Below, piece after piece: positions 53,865 through 62,475 of a stretch of 64,000 bases of DNA. How positions within the stretch are numbered: position 1 is the first letter of the stretch; every line of letters begins with the position of its first letter. The notes beneath the pieces were generated by a model that was not told the origin of the DNA, did not search any database, and saw only the letters and a list, made by a program, of their open reading frames with translations. Origin of the DNA: JBMOLK01 sp049325575 (lineage in GTDB: Bacteria > Bacillota > Clostridia > Acetivibrionales > Acetivibrionaceae); assembly GCA_049325575.1 (NCBI GenBank), contig JBMOLK010000188.1, positions 1 through 64,000 on the forward strand, written 5' to 3'. The position numbers and the translations under genes are program-made.

Positions 53865-55004
53865 ATAGCAAGAATCCTTATTGCGGACGACTCGACAACA
53901 GCCAGAAACCTGTTGAAACGTGCGTTAAAGAATTCCAGTCATCAGGTTGTCTCAGAAGCAGACAGCGGTGAGAAGGCAATCATTGAATATGGTAAATGCC
54001 GCCCTGATATAGTGACTATGGATTGGGATATGCCCGGTATAGGAGGCATTGAGGCTGCAAAGGGTATTATTGCTATTGACCCTGATGCAAAGATTGTTTT
54101 TGTAACAGCCCACGATTGCAATGACTTATTGGAGATTGCCGGACAAAGCAGGTTCAAATATATTATAAATAAACCCGTTACCGAAGCTAATGTTTTAGCT
54201 GTATTTGAAAAAATACTAAATGATAAAACCCATAATAAAAATAGCATGGAAGATGCCAAAAGTCAGGAAGTGAAGAATGACACAGCTCTAGAGGATGCTG
54301 TAAGCCAAAAAAATGATTCTTTAGAGGAGAGAATACAGGAAAGTGATTGGGGTGCTGAAGGAGAGCAGGATAAAGAGATTAAAAAAGGTCAAGCTGTAAT
54401 AATCAGTCATTATTCAAGACTTAAGTGCTTTAAAGGAACTATTGAAGCGATCGGAAGAAATACCTTGACTCTAAAGACAGAACATGGAATAAGCGTTAAT
54501 AATTTCTTCGAACATGATTCTATAGTTATAGGATATAAAAGTAAAGACAAATTCTTTGTTTGTGGATACAGGATACTATCCATGAATACTAAGGACAGAA
54601 CTATAGATATCCGGTATAATTCATGCTTTGATCTTTCCAGCAGGGCAGCTTCGGGCAGACTTCCCGTTTCACTATGTGTTGACATTAAAGCAAATAGTCA
54701 AAGCAAGAAACTTACTGCTGTAGTAAAGGATCTTGATATTAATAACATGACCATTAGTTCAGGCACTGAATTGGATACTAAATACAGTCTCGAGTTTTTA
54801 ATGCCCCTATTTGAAAATCTGGCTAACATAAAAGCAGCGATTATCCAAAAGAATAATAGACCGGGATATTTTGATTATGACTTAAAAATTATGCATACAA
54901 GTCTTGATAACAAACAAAATGCGGTTAAATGGTATATAAATGCGTTAAAGGAACAGTATATAAAGTCTATAGAAGAATTGGACAACAGTACTAATCAGGA
55001 GTGA
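53865..55004 (+). CDS. Receiver-PilZ-like response regulator with apparent AUA start
   Basis: The receiver domain begins ARILIADDSTTARNLL, read from ATA 53865; no ATG, GTG or TTG lies upstream in frame before the stop at 53841. The first conventional start, TTG 53913, would delete the acidic pocket. GAAAGGGGTG ends 7 bases before ATA; ATT 53859 is the other option. D53 (TMDWDMPG) is the phospho-acceptor, with Thr in VTAHD and Lys in NKPV. After an acidic linker (~120-160), residues 170-375 resemble the YcgR-N/PilZ pair, but the RxxxR and DxSxxG motifs of c-di-GMP binding are only partly kept (DLDINNM). It is about 379 residues from ATA. A terminator follows. Confidence 0.7.
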   Translation: MARILIADDSTTARNLLKRALKNSSHQVVSEADSGEKAIIEYGKCRPDIVTMDWDMPGIGGIEAAKGIIAIDPDAKIVFVTAHDCNDLLEIAGQSRFKYIINKPVTEANVLAVFEKILNDKTHNKNSMEDAKSQEVKNDTALEDAVSQKNDSLEERIQESDWGAEGEQDKEIKKGQAVIISHYSRLKCFKGTIEAIGRNTLTLKTEHGISVNNFFEHDSIVIGYKSKDKFFVCGYRILSMNTKDRTIDIRYNSCFDLSSRAASGRLPVSLCVDIKANSQSKKLTAVVKDLDINNMTISSGTELDTKYSLEFLMPLFENLANIKAAIIQKNNRPGYFDYDLKIMHTSLDNKQNAVKWYINALKEQYIKSIEELDNSTNQE

Positions 55005-55023
55005 TGCAAACCATATCATATAA

Positions 55024-55048
55024 AAAAGTGACAAAAGTCACTTTTATT
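55024..55048 (+). terminator. Intrinsic terminator
   Basis: AAAAGTGAC pairs with GTCACTTTT around AAAA and is followed by ATT. It lies 20 bases after the REC-PilZ gene. Confidence 0.7.
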
Positions 55049-55134
55049 GTGCATAAATATATATATATTTACCAATAAATGCTTTAGTGTTATAATCTTC
55101 CTAGAGAATATTTTTTAGGGGAGGTTGTTTTTTT

Positions 55135-55896
55135 ATGAAAAAGAATAAAATGGTATTATGCTGCATTTTGACGGCTGTGTTGGTTCTGGTTAATGGAGGA
55201 CTTTATGGATTTGCACAACCTGTGCAGGAGAGTGGTACCTTGTTTAACGAACTTTCCGAGCCGGATACCATTATGTTTGGGGATACAAATGGAGACGGCA
55301 TAGTAAACTCTACGGACTATATACTGGTATCAAGATATATTCTTGGCACTATCAGCAGCTTTCCATATGATAAGGGCATTATTACAGCAGACACAAATGC
55401 AGACGGATTTGTAAATTCAACAGACTCTTCACTTATTAAAAGGTATGTTTTAGATATTATTAGTAAGTTTCCGGCTGAAGCCGTAGTTCAAAATATGCCC
55501 CAGAAGGTTTTTGAGTTTAACTATACAAACCATGCCTGGGCTTATTATAATAGGGGATGGTACATAGACAACAGCGGGAATATCTACTATTACGACTATG
55601 CAAAGGAACCAAAAGAGGAAAAGCTTATAGGCAGTATTTCAAAAAAAGAGCTTGTGGAAAAGTTTTTATATCTTTTAAAAGCTTCTAATAATGAAAAATA
55701 TGAGTCATATCATAGGGGGTTTGATATGGGAGCTTTGACCTACAAGGGGTATGTGCCAGGGGCAGCAGTTGGTGAGGAGAAAGAGGTTGTTCTTTTTGTG
55801 GATGGTGATTGGGTAGAATACAATACTTGCCCATTTGCAAAGTCTTTGGTGGACTGGATGAAAAGCTTGGAAGAGACTTATCCTGAAATTTATTAA
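55135..55896 (+). CDS. Dockerin type I protein, cellulosome-associated, unknown C-terminal domain
   Basis: 253 residues. A signal peptide (1-28) is followed by a complete type I dockerin (48-113): two duplicated calcium loops, DTNGDGIVNSTD and DTNADGFVNSTD, each followed by a helix (YILVSRYILG and SSLIKRYVLD). Dockerins plug enzymes into cohesins of a scaffoldin outside the cell. The remaining ~135 residues match no carbohydrate-active family I know; they are rich in Tyr, Trp and charged residues. An N-terminal dockerin is less usual than a C-terminal one. GGGGAGG lies upstream of ATG. It supports placing the organism among cellulosome-forming clostridia. Confidence 0.9.
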   Translation: MKKNKMVLCCILTAVLVLVNGGLYGFAQPVQESGTLFNELSEPDTIMFGDTNGDGIVNSTDYILVSRYILGTISSFPYDKGIITADTNADGFVNSTDSSLIKRYVLDIISKFPAEAVVQNMPQKVFEFNYTNHAWAYYNRGWYIDNSGNIYYYDYAKEPKEEKLIGSISKKELVEKFLYLLKASNNEKYESYHRGFDMGALTYKGYVPGAAVGEEKEVVLFVDGDWVEYNTCPFAKSLVDWMKSLEETYPEIY

Positions 55897-56005
55897 TTTT
55901 TATATAAAACTATGATATAATAACCCTCTGTATATATTAACGGAATTATCACTGATTCTATAAATAATTTCCAAACTGCCTAATGATACAGGGGGTTATA
56001 TAAGT

Positions 56006-57073
56006 ATGAGTAAATATTGGAGCGATGTTGTTAAAGAAATCAAGCCCTATGTTCCAGGTGAACAGCCAAAGGATAAAGTTTATATTAAATTAAATACAAA
56101 CGAAAACCCATATCCGCCGTCACCATATGTGATTAAGGCTATTGAGAGGGCTGCAAATGAAAGCCTAAGGCTGTATCCGGACCCTGCATGTGACAGCCTT
56201 AGGTCTGTAATAGCCAGGTATAACAACCTGAAAAAAGAGCAGGTCTTTGTTGGTAACGGCTCTGATGAGGTGCTGGCTTTTTCGTTTATGGCCTTTTTTA
56301 ATCCGGGGGATACCATAGTCTTTCCCGATATTACTTACAGCTTTTATGAAGTATATGCATCCTTGTTCAGGTTAAACTATAGAAATATACCGCTGAACGA
56401 AGATTTTGAACTTCCCGTATCGAAGTTCTTTGGTGAAAGTGACGGTGTAGTTGTTGCAAATCCTAATGCACCTACCGGAAAGGCTGTATCAGCTAATGAT
56501 ATAAAAAGCATTGCCATAGGGAATATGGATAAGGTTGTTATAGTTGACGAGGCTTATATTGATTTTGGAGGAGAGTCTTCAGTTAAGCTTGTCAATGAGT
56601 ATCCAAATGTACTGGTCATCCAGACCTTGTCAAAATCCCGCTCCCTGGCAGGACTTAGGTTAGGCTTTGCCATAGGACATGAAGATTTGATCGAAGGTCT
56701 TTTGCGTATAAAGAACTCCATAAACTCATATACTTTAGACCGCATTGCTCTTGCGGGAGCAGAACAGGCATTCTTGGATGAAGCCTACTTCAAGGAGAAC
56801 GTATCGAAAATTATAAATACAAGAGAAACAATAACTGAAAAACTAAGGTGTTTAGGATTTTATGTGCTGGATTCAAAAGCAAATTTCATATTCATAAGTC
56901 ACCCAAATGTAAGTGCTGAAAAGCTTTTTTGGCTGCTTAGAGAAAACAATATCCTGGTTCGCCACTTCCATAAACCAAGGATTGACAACTACCTAAGGGT
57001 CAGTATTGGTACAGATGAAGAAATGGACTATTTCCATAAGGTTGTAAAAAACATTCTAAAGAATATGACATAG
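56006..57073 (+). CDS. hisC: Histidinol-phosphate aminotransferase
   Basis: A 355-residue fold-type I PLP aminotransferase. Visible features are KLNTNENPYPPSP at the N-terminus, NPNAPTG, the VDEAYIDFGG segment, the PLP lysine K210 in LSKSRSLAGLRLGF, and the terminal RVSIGT. It transaminates histidinol phosphate in histidine synthesis and often also aromatic amino acids. It is isolated from other his genes here. AGGGGG lies ahead of ATG. I found no T-box in the 109 bases upstream. Confidence 0.92.
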   Translation: MSKYWSDVVKEIKPYVPGEQPKDKVYIKLNTNENPYPPSPYVIKAIERAANESLRLYPDPACDSLRSVIARYNNLKKEQVFVGNGSDEVLAFSFMAFFNPGDTIVFPDITYSFYEVYASLFRLNYRNIPLNEDFELPVSKFFGESDGVVVANPNAPTGKAVSANDIKSIAIGNMDKVVIVDEAYIDFGGESSVKLVNEYPNVLVIQTLSKSRSLAGLRLGFAIGHEDLIEGLLRIKNSINSYTLDRIALAGAEQAFLDEAYFKENVSKIINTRETITEKLRCLGFYVLDSKANFIFISHPNVSAEKLFWLLRENNILVRHFHKPRIDNYLRVSIGTDEEMDYFHKVVKNILKNMT

Positions 57074-57213
57074 ATTATATTTACCACACTACCTACCGGT
57101 AAGAGAGTCAATTATTACAGTTGGTTTTTTTATCTTCATAAAATCTTCATAAAAGTGTTCTAGAATAATAATGAAAGATATTTCACTTTATGTATCATGT
57201 ATGAGGTGATAAT

Positions 57214-57348
57214 TTGGTTAAGTTTTGGGCAAGACTTAAGGCTGCAGTTCAAAATTATCTTGAGAAAATGGCAAAGGAAAATGAAAAAGCCTTTGGAAAC
57301 GGTAAGCTGGACTGCTGCAGCTTAAATAAGCCGGACAGTGATAAGTAG
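57214..57348 (+). CDS. Small LDCC-motif protein, possible metal binder
   Basis: 44 residues, too short for usual ORF cut-offs. TTG 57214 has GAGGTG upstream; the sequence starts MVKFWARLKAAVQNYLEKM, an amphipathic helix, and ends after NGKLDCCSLNKPDSDK. The helix-linker-LDCC layout matches small clostridial proteins annotated as LDCC-motif putative metal-binding proteins. Function unknown. A terminator follows, so it is transcribed as its own unit or with hisC. Confidence 0.7.
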   Translation: MVKFWARLKAAVQNYLEKMAKENEKAFGNGKLDCCSLNKPDSDK

Positions 57349-57394
57349 TCTATATATTGACACTATGCTTCTCCCTTGTTTAGTTGATATATTT

Positions 57395-57434
57395 CCCCAT
57401 AACTTGCAGGTAATATAAAGTTATGGGGTATTTG
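57395..57434 (+). terminator. Terminator after the LDCC gene
   Basis: The 11-bp perfect stem CCCCATAACTT/AAGTTATGGGG has a 12-base loop and is followed by a T-rich stretch. Confidence 0.7.
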
Positions 57435-57545
57435 CTTGTTTCTTTATAGTATAAAGGATATAAATTGATTTTATGTTAAATTTTTTATATATATAATGAA
57501 ATAATAAACAGGTATACTTGACTTTAATAATAAGGAGGCGAAAAC

Positions 57546-58247
57546 ATGGTTAATAACAGTAAAAAAATTCTCGTAGTGGATGATGAAGAGAAAATTGTTG
57601 ATGTTGTCAAATCATATCTTCAACATGCCGGTTTTACTGTTTTTGTAGCCTATGACGGGAGGCAGGCTCTGGAAGAATTTGAAAGATTGAATCCGTCATT
57701 GTTAATACTGGACCTTATGCTTCCCGATATTACAGGTGAAGAAATATGTAAACTTCTTAGAAAAAAGTCCAGGGTACCTATAATAATGTTAACGGCAAAG
57801 GTTGAAGAAGAGGATATTCTAAAAGGCCTTGATATAGGTGCTGATGATTATATAACAAAACCATTTAGTCCAAAACAGCTGGTGGCAAGAGTAATAGCAC
57901 TTTTAAGAAGGTCGGCTGACAATGCCGGGCTTCTTTCAAATATCATTGCTTTTAATGATAATGATCTTGTCATAGATTCTTTAAAATTTGAAGTTAAGAA
58001 AAAGGGGGAAATTCTGAATCTTACCCCTAATGAGTATAAAATTTTAACAACACTAGTGAAATACCCCTCCAAGGTTTTTACCAGGGATGAACTTGTATCA
58101 CTGGCATTAGGAGATGATTTTGATGGGTTTGACAGGACAATAGATACACATATAAAGAATTTGAGGTATAAGATAGAAACCAACCCTAAAAGTCCACAGT
58201 ATATTGTTACTGTACATGGGGTTGGTTATAGATTCGGTGGTGATTAG
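57546..58247 (+). CDS. OmpR/PhoB-family response regulator
   Basis: 233 residues. The receiver domain (5-120) has VVDDEEKI, phospho-acceptor D56 (LILDLMLPD), Thr in MLTAK and Lys in YITKPFSPKQL. The winged-helix DNA-binding domain (135-232) has LTPNEYKILTTLVKYP and RTIDTHIKNLRYKIE. The kinase gene starts 2 bases after its stop, so the two form a classic pair. AAGGAGG lies upstream of ATG. Signal and targets are unknown; the DUF2318 gene downstream may be one target. Confidence 0.93.
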   Translation: MVNNSKKILVVDDEEKIVDVVKSYLQHAGFTVFVAYDGRQALEEFERLNPSLLILDLMLPDITGEEICKLLRKKSRVPIIMLTAKVEEEDILKGLDIGADDYITKPFSPKQLVARVIALLRRSADNAGLLSNIIAFNDNDLVIDSLKFEVKKKGEILNLTPNEYKILTTLVKYPSKVFTRDELVSLALGDDFDGFDRTIDTHIKNLRYKIETNPKSPQYIVTVHGVGYRFGGD

Positions 58248-58248
58248 A

Positions 58249-59643
58249 GTGAAATACGGACTAAAAACAAAACTATCTCTCTCATATGTTTTGGTATCAC
58301 TGATTTCTGTTATTTTAATCATAATTCTTATTAACTTCCTGTTTGAAAGGCAGTTTGGGGAGTATATAAAGAAAAATCAGGATATGCAGAATAAAAAGAT
58401 TGTAGAGAGATTGGGTCAGCTGTACCTGGGGGACGGAAAATGGGACGAGGAATCAATTGAGGATATAGGTGTTAACGCACTGGAGAGCGGTCTAATTATA
58501 AAAATCAGGGATATATCAGGCAATGTTATTTGGGATGCAACGGTTCACAATAACGGTATGTGCCAAAGAATAATTGAGCAAATGGCGCAGAATATGAACA
58601 GTAAGTATCCTTTCCTGAACGGAGGGTACAAGGAAGAACCCTTTAATGTTGTTCGTGGATTGAACAAAGTGGGGTATGTAGATATAGGTTATTATGGCCC
58701 CTTTTATCTCACAGAGAACGACCTGGCCTTTATAAATACCCTTAACAAGTTTATAATCGGGGCAGGTATATTTTCTCTGATGCTTGCTCTTGTAATAGGA
58801 AATGTAATGGCTAAAAGGCTTAGTAAACCTATAACAAGGGTAACGAATACTGCAGAAATGATTTCCAAAGGTCACCTGGAAGAGAGAATAGATTTTAGTT
58901 CAAACACTCGTGAGATAATCCAGCTCACCGCATCTGTCAACAATCTGGCAGATACGCTGGAAAAGCAGGAGAAGCTAAGGAAGAGATTGACTGCTGATGT
59001 AGCTCATGAACTTAGAACCCCGCTGTCAACACTCCAGAGTCATATGGAGGCTATGATTGACGGGATATGGGAGGCTGACTCCGAGAGACTCAAAAGCTGC
59101 CATGAAGAGATATTAAGGATCAGCAAGCTGGTTGGTGACCTGGAAAGACTTGCAAAGTTTGAGGGCGAAAACCTTATACTGGATAAGACAAAGTTTGACT
59201 TAAATGAGCAGATAGGGAGAATAATAAGAAACTTCCAAAGCGACTTTATTAATAAAGGAGTAGATTTAAGCTATAACGGTGATAAGGAAAACATATTTGC
59301 AGATAAGGATAAAATCAGTCAGGTAGTGGTTAATTTACTGTCAAATGCATTAAAGTATACGCCCGAAGGCGGAAGGGTTGAAGTTACTATAAAGGGCAAC
59401 CAGGACATAACAGAGATATGTATAAAGGATACGGGAAGCGGTATCCAGGTAGAGGATCTGCCTTATATTTTCGAAAGGTTTTATCGTGCAGATAAATCAC
59501 GGAACAGACTGACGGGAGGATTTGGAATAGGTCTTACCATAGCAAAGGCAATAGTGGAAGCACATAATGGAAAGATCAAGGTTAGAAGTGAAGTAGATAA
59601 AGGTACAGAATTTGTAGTATCCTTACCAAAGCAGATGGAATAG
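58249..59643 (+). CDS. Sensor histidine kinase
   Basis: 464 residues from GTG 58249, two bases after the regulator stop; the frame extends upstream but only inside the regulator gene. A membrane helix (13-33), an extracellular sensor of about 130 residues, and a second helix (~165-185) precede HAMP (190-240), HisKA with H253 (VAHELRTPLS) and the HATPase domain with NLLSNALKY, DTGSGI, FERFYRADKSR and GGFGIGL. All catalytic boxes are intact. It would phosphorylate the regulator encoded upstream. A 13-bp hairpin (59626-59657) overlaps its stop codon. Confidence 0.92.
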   Translation: MKYGLKTKLSLSYVLVSLISVILIIILINFLFERQFGEYIKKNQDMQNKKIVERLGQLYLGDGKWDEESIEDIGVNALESGLIIKIRDISGNVIWDATVHNNGMCQRIIEQMAQNMNSKYPFLNGGYKEEPFNVVRGLNKVGYVDIGYYGPFYLTENDLAFINTLNKFIIGAGIFSLMLALVIGNVMAKRLSKPITRVTNTAEMISKGHLEERIDFSSNTREIIQLTASVNNLADTLEKQEKLRKRLTADVAHELRTPLSTLQSHMEAMIDGIWEADSERLKSCHEEILRISKLVGDLERLAKFEGENLILDKTKFDLNEQIGRIIRNFQSDFINKGVDLSYNGDKENIFADKDKISQVVVNLLSNALKYTPEGGRVEVTIKGNQDITEICIKDTGSGIQVEDLPYIFERFYRADKSRNRLTGGFGIGLTIAKAIVEAHNGKIKVRSEVDKGTEFVVSLPKQME

Positions 59644-59657
59644 GCCATCTGCTTTGG
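59626..59657. terminator. Strong hairpin over the kinase stop codon
   Basis: CCAAAGCAGATGG (59626-59638) pairs perfectly with CCATCTGCTTTGG (59645-59657), with a 6-base loop that contains the TAG. No T tract follows on either strand, so it may act as a transcript-end stabiliser more than as a terminator. Confidence 0.5.
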
Positions 59658-59779
59658 CCACTTATGAAAAATTCACTTGTTTCTAAAAATATAACAGCTA
59701 TTTTTGTCCGTCTACATATTTTCTTCATAAATATTTGCTATTTTAATATTAACGTAAATTTATGAAAGGTGGATTATTA

Positions 59780-60319
59780 ATGGGTAATAAAAAGAGGGTT
59801 AACGGGAAAAAGACTCAGACTAAACCAAAGTCAGACAAAAAAATTTATGTGGTTCTTTCAGCAGTTATACTTACTGTTGTATTTTCTGCAGTAGTCTATT
59901 TTGCAAGAGGGGGATCCGATGATAATGGCTCCGGCGCATCATCAGGTGGGGATTTGGTTATACCAAAGAGTGAAATAACCGAAACAGCCAAGTTCTATTC
60001 TTATAAGGCTGGAAAAACAAATATGGAAGTATTAGCTATAAAAGCCAGTGATGGTACTATAAGAACAGCATTTAATACATGCCAGGTATGCTATGACTCT
60101 GGAAGGGGTTATTATGTACAGGATGGAAACGAAGTAGTGTGCCAGAACTGTGGAAACAGGTTTAAGAATGACAAGATTGAAGTGGTTAAAGGCGGATGCA
60201 ACCCTGTACCAATATTTAAGGAAAACAAGGTTGATGACGGTGAGAACATAATAATTAAAAAAGAATTCCTTGAACAGGATGAGTATAAAACTCTTTTCAG
60301 TAATTGGAAAAAGTCGTAA
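59780..60319 (+). CDS. DUF2318 membrane-anchored cysteine-rich protein
   Basis: 179 residues. A Lys-rich cytoplasmic start (1-24), one membrane helix (25-45), a Gly/Ser linker, then a DUF2318 domain (65-179) with CQVC, CQNCGNRF and GGCNPVPI motifs that can bind metal or an Fe-S centre outside the membrane. DUF2318 proteins often occur with iron transport or FtsX/MacB-type systems, but no transporter is adjacent here. AAAGGTGG is seven bases before ATG 59780; ATG 59762 lacks a site. It is 136 bases after the kinase, with a terminator behind it. Confidence 0.85.
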   Translation: MGNKKRVNGKKTQTKPKSDKKIYVVLSAVILTVVFSAVVYFARGGSDDNGSGASSGGDLVIPKSEITETAKFYSYKAGKTNMEVLAIKASDGTIRTAFNTCQVCYDSGRGYYVQDGNEVVCQNCGNRFKNDKIEVVKGGCNPVPIFKENKVDDGENIIIKKEFLEQDEYKTLFSNWKKS

Positions 60320-60373
60320 TAAAGGTGAAATTTAATATAAAACTAAAAGCATAAGTTCTGAAGTAACCAGGAG

Positions 60374-60409
60374 AGATAAAAGGAGGCAATAGACCTCCTT
60401 TTATCTTTT
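60374..60409 (+). terminator. Intrinsic terminator after the DUF2318 gene
   Basis: The 13-bp perfect stem AGATAAAAGGAGG/CCTCCTTTTATCT is followed by TTT. Confidence 0.85.
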
Positions 60410-60719
60410 GATAAGTACATTTGTAAGTCCTTATAATATCTGTAGCTGTCAAATCCGCTGCAGAAGCAGGACAAATTCATTACCGAACTGAAACCAAAAC
60501 CCCTTTCAGACATTAAATATACCTCAAGTTTGATAATTTGACTTGAATGAACCAAGAATTGTGTGTTTATCAAATATACCTCCTAATAAACCCCCTTTTA
60601 GCCATTGTATTTAAAACCTCCTTATTAAAATATTTTTATGAAGCGCTTAATCTAATAACATAATATTAACAAGGTAAAAAATGTGTTACTCAAATGGAAA
60701 AATTTCAAACTTATAAAGA
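60410..60719. other. Spacer upstream of the Rrf2 regulator
   Basis: 310 bases without a convincing gene. On the minus strand two small frames have ribosome-binding-like sequences: a possible 11-residue peptide, and a 56-residue frame running leftward from 60513 across the terminator. Neither has recognisable homology, so I do not call them. Confidence 0.4.
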
Positions 60720-60749
60720 TTGACATATATTAATATGATGTAGTAATAT
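60720..60749 (+). promoter_or_regulatory. Promoter of the Rrf2-family regulator gene
   Basis: TTGACA (60720-60725), 18-base spacer, TAATAT (60744-60749). The operator-like box starts 7 bases after the -10, over the expected start site. Confidence 0.7.
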
Positions 60750-60756
60750 AATGGTA

Positions 60757-60778
60757 TAAAACATATAGGAATACTAGG
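60757..60778 (+). promoter_or_regulatory. Operator-like box before the Rrf2 gene
   Basis: TAAAACATATAGGAATACTA and two following bases, the same motif as in front of the sulfate operon and cysK. Its place just after the -10 suggests autorepression. Confidence 0.7.
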
Positions 60779-60798
60779 AATTGAGAGAGGTGGAAATT

Positions 60799-61245
60799 AT
60801 GCGTATTTCAACAAAGGGAAGATATGGTTTAAGGGCGATGTTGGACCTCGCAATCAATTCCCATGGTGACCATGTACCGCTAAAAAGCATAGCTGAAAGG
60901 CAGGATGTTTCAGAGAGTTATATGGAACAGGTTTTTTCCGCACTTAGAAAAGCTGGATTGGTTAAAAGTGTTAAGGGCCCACAGGGGGGATATATCCTGG
61001 CAGTCAATCCTTCAAATATAACAATAGGCGATATTTTAAGAGTTTTAGAAGGAACCTTGTCGGTAGTTGATGAAAACAATGAAGAGGCAGCCAGAAATAA
61101 CGATGTTGAACGTTGTCTGACTGAAAAAGTTTGGAATTTGATAAATGAAAGTATTAACGGTATTGTTGACTCCATAACATTGGAAGATTTGATGCAGGAG
61201 TACAAAAAGATGAATAACAATAAAGCTATTATGTATTACATTTAA
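60799..61245 (+). CDS. cymR: Rrf2-family repressor, CymR-like
   Basis: 148 residues. The winged-helix start MRISTKGRYGLRAMLDLA and the segment VSESYMEQVFSALRKAGLVKSVKGPQGGY are the Rrf2 signature. Only one cysteine (ERCLTE) is present in the region where IscR and NsrR keep three cluster ligands, so an Fe-S cluster is unlikely and the CymR type is favoured. CymR of Bacillus represses cysteine-synthesis genes together with CysK. ATG 60799 follows GAGAGGTGG; TTG 60781 is less likely. It is followed by two transsulfuration genes and cysK, and box motifs around all these promoters make it the likely master regulator here. The symbol is by analogy. Confidence 0.82.
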   Translation: MRISTKGRYGLRAMLDLAINSHGDHVPLKSIAERQDVSESYMEQVFSALRKAGLVKSVKGPQGGYILAVNPSNITIGDILRVLEGTLSVVDENNEEAARNNDVERCLTEKVWNLINESINGIVDSITLEDLMQEYKKMNNNKAIMYYI

Positions 61246-61263
61246 CTTTTTTGAGAAGATCTA

Positions 61264-61280
61264 TAAAACTATAGGAATAA
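61264..61280 (+). promoter_or_regulatory. Operator-like box before the first transsulfuration gene
   Basis: TAAAACTATAGGAATAA, one base shorter in the C-TATA part than the other boxes. It lies 27 bases ahead of the ATG, in the gap after the regulator gene. Confidence 0.5.
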
Positions 61281-61306
61281 TGTTGATTATGGGGGTGGAG
61301 CCTTTT

Positions 61307-62461
61307 ATGCCGAACAATTCAAAACACATTGATACAAAACTGGTTCATGGTAGTAAAGGATTTGATACTGTAACCGGCGCAGTAAGTTTTCCTATTTATC
61401 AGAGTGCTACTTTCAGGCATCCGGGTCTCAATCAAACAACCGGATATGATTATTCCAGGCTTCAGAACCCTACGAGAGAAGAGTTGGAAAATACTGTAGC
61501 AGCTCTTGAAAGTGGGTGCTTTGGTTTTGCTTTTACAAGTGGAATGGCTGCAGTTTCAACAATTCTTTCACTTTTCTCACCGGGTGACCATATAATTGTA
61601 TCAAACGACCTGTACGGAGGAACTTACAGGCTTTTTGAGGAAATATACAAAAAGTACGGATTGGAATTTTCGTATATTGATACATGCTGCATCGAAAAAA
61701 CTGTAGAAAATATAAGGAGCAATACCAAGGCTGTTTTTATAGAAACTCCTTCAAATCCCATGATGAAGGTATGTGATATTAAGGCAACTTCAGAGGCTGC
61801 AAAATCAAAAGGAATACTGACTATTGTAGATAATACCTTTCTGACTCCATATTTTCAAAGACCCCTTGAGCTTGGGGCTGACATTGTTGTACACAGCGGA
61901 ACCAAGTACCTGGGAGGCCATAACGATACTCTTGCAGGCTTTTTGGTTGTAAACGACGAAGGTTTGTCAGAGAGTATAAAGCTTGTTCAAAAATCTGCAG
62001 GTGCTGTATTACCACCTTTTGACAGCTGGCTAATTCTAAGAGGGATAAAGACTTTGGGAGTAAGACTTGAAAAGCAGCAAGAAAATGCTATGATAATATC
62101 TAAATGGCTTAAGGAAAATAAAAATATAGAGAAGGTTTACTACATTGGTCTTTGTGACCATGAGGGCTATGAAATATCCAAAAGACAGGCATCAGGCTTT
62201 GGAGCTATGATTTCCTTTACTGTTAAGGACAAGGGAATGGTTCATAGGATTTTAGACAGTGTAAAAGTAATAGCTTTTGCAGAGAGCCTTGGCGGAGTAG
62301 AGAGTCTTATAACCTATCCTATAGTACAGACTCATTCGGCAATACCGGAAAGTATGAGGGAGGCTATAGGTGTTAATGAAAGGCTTTTAAGGTTATCTGT
62401 AGGTATTGAAGCTGCCGAAGACTTGATTTATGATCTGGAGCAGGCCATGGGGATAGTATAG
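61307..62461 (+). CDS. Cys/Met-metabolism PLP enzyme (cystathionine lyase or synthase)
   Basis: 384 residues of the trans-sulfuration family. The PLP lysine is K200 in HSGTKYLGGHND; YDYSRLQNPTREELE, SGMAAVSTILSLF and ETPSNPMMKVCDI are typical of MetB/MetC/MccB proteins. Family members make or split cystathionine; sequence reading alone does not separate gamma-synthase, beta-lyase and gamma-lyase. ATG 61307 has GGGGGTGGAG upstream, better than TTG 61280. It is 14 bases ahead of a similar gene, so the pair could provide complementary steps, such as beta- and gamma-cleavage. Confidence 0.85.
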   Translation: MPNNSKHIDTKLVHGSKGFDTVTGAVSFPIYQSATFRHPGLNQTTGYDYSRLQNPTREELENTVAALESGCFGFAFTSGMAAVSTILSLFSPGDHIIVSNDLYGGTYRLFEEIYKKYGLEFSYIDTCCIEKTVENIRSNTKAVFIETPSNPMMKVCDIKATSEAAKSKGILTIVDNTFLTPYFQRPLELGADIVVHSGTKYLGGHNDTLAGFLVVNDEGLSESIKLVQKSAGAVLPPFDSWLILRGIKTLGVRLEKQQENAMIISKWLKENKNIEKVYYIGLCDHEGYEISKRQASGFGAMISFTVKDKGMVHRILDSVKVIAFAESLGGVESLITYPIVQTHSAIPESMREAIGVNERLLRLSVGIEAAEDLIYDLEQAMGIV

Positions 62462-62475
62462 AGGAGGTGGAATAA

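Noticed and set aside
60343..60513. 56-codon minus-strand frame with a GAGGT-like site
   Set aside because: It runs across the strong terminator stem of the DUF2318 gene, has no homology I recognise and no promoter; chance in AT-rich DNA is likely.
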